NCBI GenBank assembly: GCA_021014945.1
Contig: MU266487.1
Location: 1 to 64,000, forward strand
Source: Leucogyrophana mollusca
Taxonomy: Eukaryota; Basidiomycota; Agaricomycetes; Boletales
DNA length: 64,000 nucleotides
Direction of reading: 5' to 3'
Position 1 is the stretch's first letter. Every line of letters starts with the position of its first letter. Below the pieces are notes generated by a model. The model saw nothing but the letters and a program-made list of their open reading frames with translations. It had not been told where the DNA came from and searched no databases. Of this stretch, positions 24,301 through 35,347 are shown piece after piece. A program made the translations under genes and the position numbers.

Positions 24301-25980
24301 TTCGCTACTAGTGGACGAAAACAAATTATTTGTTGGTGGCGAGTTCACAATGAGTGGCAGTGCTGCGAACGGATTTGCTGTCTACGATCTTGTCGCTCAG
24401 CAATGGGACACATCAGCCGTCCAGGCGCTTCAACCTGCTACTGGTTCCACCGTTGTCGTCCGCTCTGTTACAGCTACGGCGTACAAATCCGATATTATCG
24501 TTGTTGGAGGATCGTTCTCGACCGCGGGGTCCACTGCGTGCCAGGGAATCTGCCTGCTTGATACCGCCTCGAACCAATGGAATGCGCTTGGAGAAGGCTT
24601 CCAAGGAGAAGTATCCTCAGTCTCATATGCTGGGGTTCGTTAGATCTCTCATTCACTCACTTCGAGAAACTCAACGTCACTCTTTGTAGAACAATGACGA
24701 GCTTCTAATCGCGGCCGGCTCTATAAATTTATCGGGCAGCACTTCGACCAATGTAGCCCAGTACAGTTTCGCCAATTCGACTTGGACAGCGGTTGGGGAT
24801 GGCGCGGACATTCCTGGACCTGTAACGGCGGTGGAGGTTAACAACGGAAATGTATCTAGCATCTTTGCGGCTGGCCGGTGAGTCTCTCGATCCTGACGGC
24901 AAACTAGATCTGATGATCTCGCCTCAGTTCCTACGATGGATCGTCAACATTCATGATATTCTGGGATGGTGCCTCCTGGACCACTGTTGGTAAGCCGGTG
25001 TCATCCTAATACGCACTCTTGTTGCTAATTTCCTTTGCTATAGGTTCGAGTCTGGAAGGGACTACCAACATCTCGCAGCTGGTCATGGTTCCTTTACAAA
25101 ACACGCACACCGCGAACAGCATCATCGAATCTGACCGGATGCTCATGGTATCGGGGTCGTTAGCGGATTCATCATTTGGATCGGCGTCGGCTGCTTTGTT
25201 TGACGGAGTGAACTTGATACCATATGTGACATCCGTGTCAGCGCAGGGTACATTGGGCTATGTCTCATCCTTGTTCTACTCATTCGCGAGCTTTAGTTTC
25301 ACTCAGCAACGTGAGTTCGCGATATTCCTTGCTATTGCGCAAAGATGACTAACCCAATCCAGACTTCCTGGCTACTGGAGTTGTCATCCTGATATCGATC
25401 GCTATTGCTGCTGGTGTAGTGTTCCTCCTCGCCCTAATCGGGATACTCTGGACATTGCTGTCTCGCCGAGATGACAAACTTGGTAAATTCGATGGCGGCG
25501 AAGACGAGGACGACGATTCCACCCACCACCGCCCTTCTTCTTTGCTGGAGCATATCAACGCTGCGACGCGAACTACCATTCTGGGAACGCAAAGTCCTTT
25601 TAACAACTTCACCTCTGAGAAAGGGGAAGCCGCACCGGAAGGTGCTGTAGCTAGTGCAGTTGATCCTGATCCTTTCGGGCCCGACGGGAGCAATTATTTG
25701 CGTGCTGAAACCCCATCAGACGCAGTGGTGGGCACACTGGCTGCAGAAGAAGAGTTTAGCAGGCCAGCTCACGCTCGATACTCGTTTGACGGAACCGGGG
25801 AAGGAGAGCTGCCTCTAAGTGCAGGTCTCGAGGTGGAGATATTGGATGATAGGGATGCAGCGTGAGTGTTGTCGTTGTCCTGTCGATGTCGGTTTACTGA
25901 TCTTGATTCACAGATGGTGGTATGCAAGAAATCCACAGTCGGGGCAAGAGGGTGTCGTTCCTGCAGCTTATTTGTATTGA
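21353..25980 (+). CDS. RAX2: Rax2-type polarity marker protein
   Basis: Large single-pass plasma membrane protein that marks sites of polar growth with Rax1 in yeasts and hyphae (family knowledge). The start gives a signal peptide around TALVVAILASSKPAFA, followed by LPLVDFDRMGQVGLAGAFAG, a Rax2 hallmark. Exon 2 (about 22374-24632) holds the kelch-like beta-propeller repeats (e.g. LWVGGHFTSPGSSVAVWD, LFVGGEFTMSGSAANGFAVY). Short exons follow: NNDELLIAAGS, then GSSLEGTTNISQLVMVP. The membrane helix is GVVILISIAIAAGVVFLLAL and a cytosolic tail follows. The last 62-nt exon adds WWYARNPQSGQEGVVPAAYL, an SH3-like ending. I count seven introns, all GT-AG. About 1,390 residues, intact. It converges on REI1. 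Confidence 0.95.
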
Positions 25981-26219
25981 TTTGCGTTTCTATTTCCTCG
26001 TACTTTGTTTTTGCTATCGGTCGCACATCACATTATACCATACTTATTCGAGATCGACCTGCTGGTCGTTCATTTTCCATATTCGATATCCCACGCATGT
26101 TTTGTCTCGTTCACTTAGAAAGATTCTTCCGGGTGCTGACGCGCGCTGAAAGACCACATCAGATTGTTCTGACATACAAGGCAGCTCCATATGACTATGT
26201 TTCACACCCATAATCTTTA

Positions 26220-27775
26220 TCACTGGGAATAACCATCAACTTGAATACTCACACTGACGTGAACAAGGTAACTCACTTGGAGAAGAGGGTCCCTGAAATG
26301 CTTTTGGCTGTTATGAATGAACGCAACCTTTGTCTTGAAGTCTTCCCTCCGTTTCTGGTCTCTGAACTCCCGAACATGACGTCCAGCCTCTCGAGCCTCT
26401 CCTGGATTCCTTGCCTTCACCACATCGGTACCTTGTCCATGAGCTCCGAACCCTCCTTTCCTGGGGACCAGAGCCGAGTTCTTGTCAGCCAGCAATCGGC
26501 GAACTAGAGCAGCTCCAGAGTTTGGGTCTTCTTCCTTCACACCGCGCAACCCATGGAAGGACTGGGCGTAGTAGCGCTTCATACTTCGGTGGCCAATGCG
26601 AGCGCCCGATGGGAGGACAAGTTCGTATGGGGTATCGCCATAAGTCAGCTGATTATCCGCAAGGTCGTCTTCTTCGGAAGCTTCGGAAGCGCTTTCATCG
26701 ACAATCTCATCAGCACCGTCAGCTGCTCCGTCTTCATCAACATCTTCCCAGTCATCTTCAGGGCCTTGAATGCGATTTTTCTTCTGCCGTGATGTCTTGT
26801 TGGCGTCAGGGTATGAAGTCGTGAAGTCATAGAAGTCCGATACTTCTAGGCGATCATTCTCAGAGTCATATGCGATTTTGCAGTGACTCTTGTCCACCAT
26901 GTGCTTCCGGGCAGCCTCTAGAGTCCTAAGCTCCCTCCCCTTGCCGTTGCAATATATGCAGACATTTCCAACGGCGATTTTCTCCCCCAAGTACGTGATA
27001 AGGCCAGGGAGGTCGACGAGGTATTCCGCATCAGGGATGAAGAAAGAATGAGCGGAAGACATGTGAGTCAGGCTGTCAGCGAGAGACTCTAGTGTCTCGG
27101 GACAGAAGAGACAGTTGTTGGGCGACAGCCTTGAACGCGCTGCTGCGATCTTTGCGTCAATCGTTTGATTAACCTCGTCGTCGGAGGCATCGTCGTCCAC
27201 AACCAGACTCGTCTCTTTCGTGAGGCCCTCTACAGGGGTAGGGGTAGATGCTTCATCGTTGGGAACCGAATGGGGCTCTACCTCAGCACCCGATGGACCA
27301 ATGGTCGCCAATCCTGAAATAGGTCGGGAAGCGGCCTTAATCTCATTCTCTTTATGCTTCTTGGAATTTATATGAGATCGGTAGGCATTCTCGGTCGTGT
27401 ACACCTTGCTGGATATTAAATGAGAAGGTGAGGGTGCATCCCGATGAGAATCACGTACCCGCAGATCTCACAGGTGGAGCCTTTTGATGAGGACATGATG
27501 GCTGTCTCTGCTCTTCGCTCGAGAACCTTCTGGTTGAAGACGGCGGCACTGACAGGAGGCAGAGAAGCGACCCGGCGCTTCATGTTATATCTATGGTGAT
27601 CCGAGCGATAATGGACTCCTAACAATGACGGTCAATGATGATTCAACCTTGTTAACCACAAACGGGACGAACTCTGATCCTCAGCAGAAGGGAAAGCAAT
27701 CGAACATGACAAGCAGGTGAATAGAGGCTGTTGCGCCACCATCACATCCTCTGTAGTCGAAGTAATTGTAGCCAT
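26220..27775 (-). CDS. REI1: Cytosolic pre-60S maturation factor Rei1 (ZNF622)
   Basis: C2H2 zinc-finger protein needed for late cytoplasmic maturation of the large ribosomal subunit (release of Arx1/Alb1 in yeast). Exon 1 codes MATITSTTEDVMVAQQPLFT then CLSCSIAFPSAEDQ. Exon 2 continues VHYRSDHHRYNMKRRVASLP and CEICG. The next exon supplies KVYTTENAYRSHINSKKH, completing the second C2H2 finger. A later finger pair includes CLFCPETLESLADSLTHM and VCIYCNGKGRE. The C-terminus has LPSGARIGHRSMKRYYAQSF and NSQKHFRDPLLQ, the conserved end. A final 54-nt intron would put TGA right after LLQ. Reading through it reaches the same stop, so splicing changes only 18 residues. An acidic linker (EDDWEDVDEDG) precedes the C-terminal domain. 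Confidence 0.96.
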
Positions 27776-28511
27776 CGTTTCGATTATCGAGGAGCCGGGG
27801 TTAGGATGAGCGGTGGTGATACAGGAAAGAGGGGATTCCGATGCTTTTTCACTCTAGATAACAATGCTGGTGCCGAAAGTGACTGAAGATGATTGAAAGC
27901 GGCACCGATCGCTTAGTCACATCTGGGAACACCTCGGGCCGCCTCGCCTGGCACGTGACAATGGACTCAATGTTACTGTACATGTACCACACCAGCAGGC
28001 CTCAGCGCTCAACTGTCCTCAACGAGGCCCGGACGTCTCCGCTTGCGATGAATGCCTAGGTAAGTACGTTTTCTGTCGACTTTGATCGTCACATATCCTA
28101 GGTGTCTCACCTGGCAGCCCTTTGCCAGCATGGGCGGTCAGATCTTTTCGCTTCCCCACTCTCAACTCCTCGTCCAACCCATCTCATTTCAACTCAACCA
28201 GAATTCCCGGACGCACCACACCGTCCCATGCAGCTCCTTAGTGGGCTCTATGGACACCATGTGTGGTACTACTTGCGGTGCAGACTATTGTTCAACGATC
28301 GGGACGCGCCACAGCCCTCGCTGGTAAGCATCACCTGTTCACTATGGATAATCAAGACAGTCTTGATTTCGCCTATCCATTTTAAATCAACCAGCACATC
28401 ACGAGTCGGGTCTGCCTGCTTGTAGATTTCTATGGGGTCAATACTCCCATGCTGTCGGGGTAGATTGAGGCTGTTGTCTATCAAGCATATGCCACCGTGT
28501 ATACCAGTACT
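27776..28511. other. Divergent intergenic region, REI1 / PP2C
   Basis: About 735 bp between divergent starts. Open frames at 28082-28425 on plus overlap each other without a recognisable motif. I cannot exclude a short 5' exon of the phosphatase or a decayed gene. Otherwise a promoter region. Confidence 0.4.
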
Positions 28512-30149
28512 ATGGCAATGTTGCATCCGGATCACACACTCTTGTTAGTGTCAATTTTACTACCCCTTTGCCCTTACCCCGCCTCTGGGATTAGCGATCA
28601 GGCTCTGCAAAAATATCTCCAACCCTCCGCCCTACCACCAATTCCGGATGCTGCGTTTCGGTATAAGAGTATACAAGACCCAATTTCGTGTTCTCAACTC
28701 AAACAGACCGTCCCAATTTGTTCTATGCCTTCGCTCGAATCACTTCCGAAGACCACGTTTTCTCAGTATGGATTCCCTGCCGCAGGGGGTCCTTGGAGTT
28801 ATCAAATCCTCCCTGAACCCGCCCTTAGTTATGAGCTTACCCGCCTTGCAGGGTTGGAGACGATTGGCAACGTTTCCTGCGTATCTTTGCAACCATCACA
28901 GATTCCAGAACACCGAAGCCAAGATCGATATGTAGTACATCAATGGAACCTTTCTGGAGGGACGTGGAAATTCGCAGCCGTCTTCGATGGTGAGCGACCG
29001 ACTATCTCTTTAGGATTGGCATGATTTGAATCGTATATGCAGGCCATGGTGGCGAAGAAACAGCCGAGCATATCGTTGAGGCCCTGCCCTTGATAATCCA
29101 GGGAAGCCTATGTACTGCAATCTCGACCACAGGCGGCCAGCTATCACCAGCTATTGTCTCGGATATTCTAGCCCAGTCGATTACATTGGCCGACGAAGGA
29201 ATTACTAATGATCTCTTGGGTCTCTTTCCCGGCGGCCCCGATGCTATCGCCAAGCTATCTGACGACGAGATTCGTGCGGTGATCAACGACCAGGCCACTG
29301 GTGGGAAGAACAATGCCAAAGTCCTCCGCTGCATGAGAGGATCAACTGCTCTCGTGTCTCTAGTTGATCCCCAAGGGCAGAACCTGTGGGTTGCCAGCTT
29401 AGGTGATTGTCAGGCTGGTGAGTGTGATTATAACGAATTTCAGGCCAAAATGCTGACCGCCAGCCAGTATTGGGAATCAAGAGCACTTCGGGGAAATGGA
29501 GCACCTCGATCTTGAGCGCGAACCACAATGGTGCAGACGCCTCTGAAGTTGCTCGCATTCATTCAGAACACGCCGACGAGGCCGAATGTGTTCTGCGGAA
29601 TAGGGTTCTGGGGGCCATCGCGGTTACCCGAGGTCTGCATAAATCTCGTCCTCAGCGTGAGGTCCTACCTGTTACTCTGAGGCTGATTATTTGCATGCAG
29701 CGATTGGCGACCATTTATTCAAGCTGCCAAGTATCTATACCGAACGCGTGTTCAAGAATTGCTCTCCTGGATTCCGACTGTCGACCCCCTTAAACGACTT
29801 CATAGGACGCAACAAGACGCCACCGTATCTATCCAATATGGCGGACGTCCGGCACGTCGACATCAGCTCTTCTATCACCGCCGATAGATTCTTGATCATG
29901 TGCTCTGATGGGCTGGTTGACCTATACATGTGCGATAATACTCGGACGGGTACACTGCAGACTTTTGCGGAAGGATGGGTGAATCTAATAGGCGGGGCTG
30001 GGTCACAGAATTCTTTTAGCGACGGCGCTTTGCGTCTTCTTCGCGATGCCTTGGGAGGTGACGATGAGGACCGGGTTGCACAGATGCTGACTGTGGAGAT
30101 GGGGATGAAGTGGATGGACGATACCACGGTCCTTGTCCAACCACTGTAG
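28512..30149 (+). CDS. PP2C family phosphatase, paralogue b
   Basis: Exon 1 starts MAMLHPDHTLLLVSILLPL, a hydrophobic N-terminus that may be a signal or membrane anchor. It continues through GGPWSYQILPEPALSYELTR and QDRYVVHQWNLSGGTWKFAA to VFDG. Exon 2 begins HGGEETAEHIVEALP, completing the canonical DGHGG metal/catalytic motif, and ends NLWVASLGDCQA. Exon 3 reads VLGIKSTSGKWSTSIL to AIAVTR. Exon 4 reads AIGDHLFKLP, FLIMCSDGLVDLYM and KWMDDTTVLVQPL, then stop. All introns are GT-AG (about 52-85 nt), and all PP2C motifs are intact. Domain order resembles pyruvate dehydrogenase phosphatase. It faces a close paralogue tail to tail 310 bp away. Substrate unknown. Confidence 0.92.
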
Positions 30150-30459
30150 GGCGCGGACATTACTTGGATAAGTTATGACTATCTATTCACGTCGTAACTT
30201 GAAGACTCCACCACCGAATAGTACAATCCAGGAACTCATGTTGACGCGTGCCAGATGTAATACTATGTCCAGGGCATAGCAGTAAGATTCGCCGATGGCT
30301 AAGATAATATCGACTGGAGCAAGTACTGGAGGGGTATTACTCCAAGTCTCCCGTAGGGCTGTCGTTCCTGTTATACAATCTGGAGACTAGGCTGTGGCTA
30401 CAGTACGACAAAATATATCTCACTAGTTGTGAATGATAAACTATCAAGTGTCTGCCGCC
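30150..30459. other. Spacer of inverted PP2C pair
   Basis: 310 bp between the stops of two convergent paralogues. It is the centre of an inverted duplication. No gene or clear terminator motif seen. Confidence 0.5.
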
Positions 30460-31877
30460 TCACAGCGGTTGGACCAGTACTGTGGTGTCGTCCATCCATT
30501 TCCATACCATTTCCACGGTAAGCATCTGTGACACCCGGTCCTCATCATTGCCCCCCAAAGCATCACGAAGGAGACTTAGAGCGCTATTACCAGAGGGAGT
30601 GTGCGATCTCGCCCTACCAACAAGATCCACCCATCCTTTCACGACTGTTTGTAAGGTGCCCGTTCGCGCGCTGTCGTACATATACAAGTCGACGAGACCA
30701 TCCGAACACATGATCAAGAATCGTTTGGCCATGGTCGAGGATCCGAGGTTGACATGCCGAACATCTGCTTTGTTGGAAAGATAGGGCGGAGTCTTGTTGC
30801 GCCCAATGAAGTCACTTATGGGTGTAGAAAGCCGGAACCCGGGCGAGCAGTTTTGAAAAACGCGCTTCGTATAGACTCCAGGCAACTTAAAAAGCTGATC
30901 ACCGATTGCTGGATGGGCGAAAACAGTTGGTCACAGAGTCGCAGGATCAGAACACATGCTAACCTCGAGTAACCGCGATGGCTCCCAGAACCCTGTCCCG
31001 CAGGACGCATTCTGGTTCATTGGGGTGCTCCGAATGTAAGCGATCAACTTCGGAGGTATCTGTGCCATTATGGTTTGTACTGAGGATGGATGCTTCCCAT
31101 TGCCCCAAGGGATTTTCGAAACCCAGCACTGAATCGGGGTCAGTAGATTACCCAGAGCTGAAAACTGATTGAAAATACTCACCCGCCTGACAATCACCTA
31201 AACTGGCAACCCATAGGTTCTGTGCTTGAGGGTCCACTAGAGACACTAGCGCAGTTGACCCCCTCATGCAGCGCAACACCTTGGCGTTGTTCTTCCCTCC
31301 AGTGGCATGATCGTTGATCACAGCACGAATCTCATCATCAGACAATTTAGCGACAGCATCAGGTCCACCAGGGAAGAGATCCAAAAGGTCGTTGGTTAGG
31401 GCGTCGTCAAACGACGATATTGATTGGGAGAGGACGTTCGAGACGACGATTGGCGGTAGCTTGCCCTCTGCACCTGAGACAGCCGTACTGAGACCATTCC
31501 GGATCATCGGGGGCAAGGCGTCGACGATGTAATCGACTGCCTCTTCTCCGCCGTAGCCTACATATCACATATATTTAAGCGCGCGACTCCATAGTGGAAG
31601 CCCTCCTCTCACCATCAAAGACTGCTGTGAATTTCCACGTCCCTCCAGGAAGGGCCCACTCATGGACCACATACCGATCTTGGCTTTGGTACTCTGGATT
31701 CGGACATGGCTGTAATGACACACAGCTGACATCGCCAATCGTCTTCGCAACTGCGAGACGGGCAAGCTCGGAGGTGAGCGTGGGTTCAGGGAGAACACGA
31801 TATGTCCAGGGTCCCACGTCAGGGGGGAAGCCCAAGTGAGATAATCTGGTCTGTGGGCGGGTTCTAAACGAGGGCAT
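30460..31877 (-). CDS. PP2C family paralogue c, altered catalytic motif
   Basis: Close paralogue of the gene at 28.5-30.1 kb in opposite orientation, with the same four-exon layout. From the first usable ATG (MPSFRTRPQTRLSHLGFPPD) it reads WTYRVLPEPTLTSELARLAV, QDRYVVHEWALPGGTWKFTA and VFDG, then YGGEEAVDYIV. So the signature is DGYGG, not DGHGG; the Tyr codon is at 31553-31555. Later motifs NLWVASLGDCQA, AIAVTR/AIGDQLFKLP, FLIMCSDGLVDLYM and KWMDDTTVLVQPL are kept. DNA upstream of 31877 still resembles the N-terminal part of paralogue b, but a one-base shift near 31938 separates the frames, so the hydrophobic N-terminus seems lost. In human PP2C-alpha this His (His62) is the proposed general acid, so the product may be inactive or have another role. 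It may be a young pseudogene. Confidence 0.82.
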
Positions 31878-32059
31878 GATGGCGGTCGAGCTTGATTTCC
31901 GTTGGGTGGCGCCGAATGCTTTATCGCTGTCTCACCTGGAGGCCTTTCAGTGAAAGGCGCTAAAAGAGAAGCGTATTTCCCAGAGCCTAACCCACGGGTT
32001 CCGGACGAGGGGTCGAGGTAGGCAGCGAATGGGCGACGGGGCAAGGGCAAAGGGCACAA

Positions 32060-32537
32060 ATGATTCCGCCTCGGGAAGGGCGCCTATCGGTGCGTTGGAG
32101 TGCTGTCACGGGTGCCAAATAGCACTTGTGTCGGGCTCTCTATAGTGGGTATACATCCCATGATAGCCATACCGCTTCGGTCCGGCTCGATAGGATGTTT
32201 GTACATACTGCAAGATACTTAGCGGCGCCTGGAAACTACTACATAGTTCCCGATCGTTAGCGCGTCAGCTTTGACTGGGGAGGGAATGAGTACTAGCTGC
32301 AGTTGAAGGTACATACGTGATGTGGTCAAGATCTTATTTAGTTTCAAACACATAACTCACGCGTTCCGGGTTCGCCTCTGTCTTGCCGACTTTGAGTCCT
32401 GGTTTCCACGACACATCATATGGGTGGATATTATAGAGGAGTGAGCAAGCGCTGAGCGACTCAAGTCGACGGATCAAGAAGCGAGGAACCGTATCTAGAA
32501 AGGGATTGGCTGGTGACAGCGAGAAACACTTCTACGT
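32060..32537. other. Intergenic region, no gene seen
   Basis: About 480 bp upstream of PP2C paralogue c and downstream of the SAP-domain gene, both on minus. No coding exon recognised. Confidence 0.5.
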
Positions 32538-33694
32538 CTACTCAGCACAAGACACGTCCAAATTACAGTAAAAATGCGATGAGACAACATACATAATAAG
32601 AGCATTCATGAAAGCACAAGATTTAGAATAAAGAGGCTGTATCAACGCAATCATACTTTTGCGCCCTACCAAGTCACAGTCAGGACGGCATCGAAATCCA
32701 GGGAGGGTGCTTACCGCGACAGGGATACCAAACCGTTCGGCTCTCTTTCTTCGTTTTTCCTGTTCTTCGGGGTCGACTTCTTCTACGGGGGCCGCTCGCT
32801 TTTGTCCGGATTTCGGACTGGGCTCATTGGCGGGCTTGGAGGTGCCAAAGCGTGCAGCCCGTGCTTTAAGTTTCTCGGGGTCCTGCTGGAAAATATCAGA
32901 ATGACGCTATCTTTCCCATTCGTTGACACGCACGTCAGACGCTGCAGTGCTATTGGTTTTTGCTTGAGGTGGCGCCCCCTTCTTGGCTTGGGGTTGGCGC
33001 AGCTTCTTGGGTTCGACCAAGGGAACGCCGAATCTCTCTGCTCGGGCTTTGCGCTTTGCTAGTTCGTCGTCTACCACTGCGGGCGCGTCTGTTGGTGCGA
33101 CAGTGGACGAAGCTTTTGCGGATGGAGGCTTTTCTGCGGCGGCTGGCGGCTGTAATTGAATGAGAAGAGAACGAAAATATCGAGTTAAACACGCTAACCG
33201 CGGTGGAAGGAGAACTTGACGCGGGCGGCTGTTTGCTTGGGGGTTTGACTTGCTGAGCTGGAGCTGGAGTAGGCGTGGGTGTGGGGACGTCGTTATCCTC
33301 GGCTGCCCAGTCGACACTGTATTGAAAGTCAAAAACACGTGTGCGCAGGTCGTGTTGAACACATACTCCTCGGGCGGCGCTAGCTGCAGAGCGAGAGGGA
33401 TTAGGGTTGAACGAGACACTGTAGCAGCAAAAGACATGCCAAGTCATCAGATATAGGCACTGCGGGGGTCTTCTTGGGTTGTGCGGATGGATATTGCTGG
33501 TTGTATATTTGAATTGCAGCGGGCGAGGCAATTATTTTGTTGATGAGGTCCTGCTTGTTGGCTTTGGCAGGAGCGGGGGCGGACGCCTTTGCAAGGATGT
33601 CCCTTAGCTCTACGACCTTGAGAGATTTCCTTGGGGGATATTAGCTGTTGCTGGGAGATGTCAACGAAAAGCAGACATACAGCTTTGCGTCCAT
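32538..33694 (-). CDS. THO1: SAP-domain RNA-binding protein, Tho1/SARNP (CIP29)-like
   Basis: Binds nucleic acid and acts with TREX/THO in mRNP assembly and export (family knowledge). Exon 1 is only MDAKL. Exon 2 reads KSLKVVELRDILAKASAPAP then KANKQDLINKIIASPAAIQI, the SAP helix-turn-helix. The family block LAPPE(D/E)-DWAAED is recovered only through a 17-nt micro-exon (33367-33383) flanked by a GC-AG intron (GCATGT donor, 33384-33439) and a GTATGT donor. Then come a Pro/Thr linker, KRKARAERFGVPLVEPKKLR, DPEKLKARAARFG and EKRRKRAERFGIPVA, the repeated (K/R)ARA-RFG motif typical of the family. The 3' end is uncertain: the frame stays open to the stop at 32538 with or without a 78-nt intron. 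It shares a 114-bp promoter with HAP2. Confidence 0.86.
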
Positions 33695-33808
33695 TGTGGA
33701 ATAGGAAGAAGGGAGTGTGACGATGTGACTTGGTATGGGTGACGAGTTGGTGACAAGTGTGACTGCAATAAGATCTGTGTTCTGTAGTGAACGGCCAGCA
33801 GCCAATCA
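33695..33808. promoter_or_regulatory. Compact bidirectional promoter, THO1 / HAP2
   Basis: Only 114 bp separate the two divergent start codons, so promoter elements and 5' UTRs of both genes must lie here or overlap the neighbouring coding sequence. A CCAATCA box abuts the HAP2 ATG. Confidence 0.7.
33802..33808 (+). promoter_or_regulatory. CCAAT box (CCAATCA) next to the HAP2 start
   Basis: Exact match to the core preferred by the HAP/NF-Y complex, directly followed by the ATG of the gene for one subunit of that complex. Its position in the 5' UTR or core promoter is unusual. Autoregulation is an inference only. Confidence 0.4.
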
Positions 33809-35078
33809 ATGGGCGATCCTGTCGATCAGCTGCTCTCTCCCGCTTATCATCATCTCCACTACCACCGCCAATACCAGAACACCGACATCTACATAGACCA
33901 CAACTTGGACAATAACTACTACCATAACTCTCAAAATCCCTCCCCAGGCCCGTCATCCCCCGCCGCGACAACCCACAGAAACTCTCCCGTAGACGATCTC
34001 TTCTTGCACCAGCACATACACAACCCCCAGCCACACGCAGGCCATGCGCACCAGCCTTCCCCGGATATCGACTCCTCTCACCAGCACACACCCACCCACG
34101 ACGACCAGGGCGTCGACGAGGAACCCCTCTATGTCAACGCAAAGCAGTACTTTCGCATCCTGAAGCGTCGTGTCGCTCGCGCCAGGCTCGAGGAGGTTCA
34201 CAGGCTCTCCAGGCAGAGAAAGGTTCCGTTCACCTTATCCCGCTCTGCCGCTAGTCTCACCTTTTCTCCTCATGTAGCCTTATCTCCATGAGTCCCGGCA
34301 CAAACATGCAATGCGCCGTCCCCGTGGTCCTGGCGGGAGATTTCTCACTGCAGAGGAGATCGCTGCACAGAAATCTTCCCAGATGGGTGCCGACGGTGCC
34401 CACGACGACGAACTAGACGAAAGCCCAGGCGGCATGGACCTCGACAAACACGATCAAGAGCAGCTTTCTCCACCTGTCGTTATCGACAGCGTTGCTTCCC
34501 ATCACCGCGAGGAGCCGCCCGTGGCTCCCACAACCCACCATCAGCCGCTTCAGCCCCATCTCTTGCATAATCGCGACCCGTTCGTTCGGCCTTCTGCTGG
34601 TCACAACTCCGATGCGGTCAATCTAGTGAATACGGGGTACCATTCGACAGCGCACAATAACCCATCGTCCTCCTCAATCTCGCCACAGCTCAGTCATGCG
34701 TATTCCGACAGTCGCGGAAGTTCTTCCGCCCATGTCCCCACGCCCGGCTCCACGCAGCCTTCTCCCCTCCCCACGAACCCTCAACCCTCTAGTCTTCCAA
34801 CTCGTACCCACGTTCCACTTCATCAACACCCCAACAAAGGAACCACCAACACATCCCCGATAACACTGCGGTCTCCTTATCCCGCTGTGCAGATGCACCA
34901 TGTCCCGCATCCTCACGCACACGCACGGCACCACCACTCTCAGCTCAATTTCAGCGAGGGGTTGTACCCTACGGACGACGCCGTCCAGGGTTCGACGACT
35001 GACCTACAGAGGCGTGCGGAAGAGATGCTCCACTACCCCACGCAGAGTGCAGGCCATCTTCCTGGTTCTGGGTCATGA
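33809..35078 (+). CDS. HAP2: CCAAT-binding complex subunit HAP2 / NF-YA
   Basis: Sequence-specific subunit of the heterotrimeric HAP2/3/5 (NF-Y) transcription factor. Two exons, 33809-34222 and 34278-35078, give 404 residues. The N-terminal 105 residues are His/Asn/Pro-rich. The conserved core begins EEPLYVNAKQYFRILKRRVA (subunit-association helix), continues RARLEEVHRLSRQRK, and the intron falls exactly between this helix linker and PYLHESRHKHAMRRPRGPGG, the CCAAT DNA-contact segment, followed by RFLTAEEIAAQK. The C-terminal 200 residues are low-complexity Ser/Pro/His/Thr-rich, consistent with an activation region. All residues of the HAP2 signature are present. Confidence 0.97.
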
Positions 35079-35347
35079 AGTATTTATTGCTCGGCGTGGA
35101 TATTCACTGGAGTGTTGTTTTTTTTGGCTGGCGGGTTGTTACTTTTGTTCTAATTCTGTTCGGTGTTCAGCCTTTGAGCCGTGTTATCGTAGTCTCAGTA
35201 TAGATGCGCTGTCTTAGTTTGTGTCGTCGACCTTAGAGCTTAATCTGCTATCAGCAATGTCATCGTTATATGATAGTAATAAGTATGGATCAAAGCAACA
35301 AGAATCGTGTTTGAATATTTGAATAGCGGCCAACGTGTTAAGAGAAG

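Noticed and set aside
30150..30459. Possible rho-independent-type terminator or RNA gene between the PP2C pair
   Set aside because: A eukaryotic context; no stem-loop with U-run and no tRNA-like fold recognised by eye.
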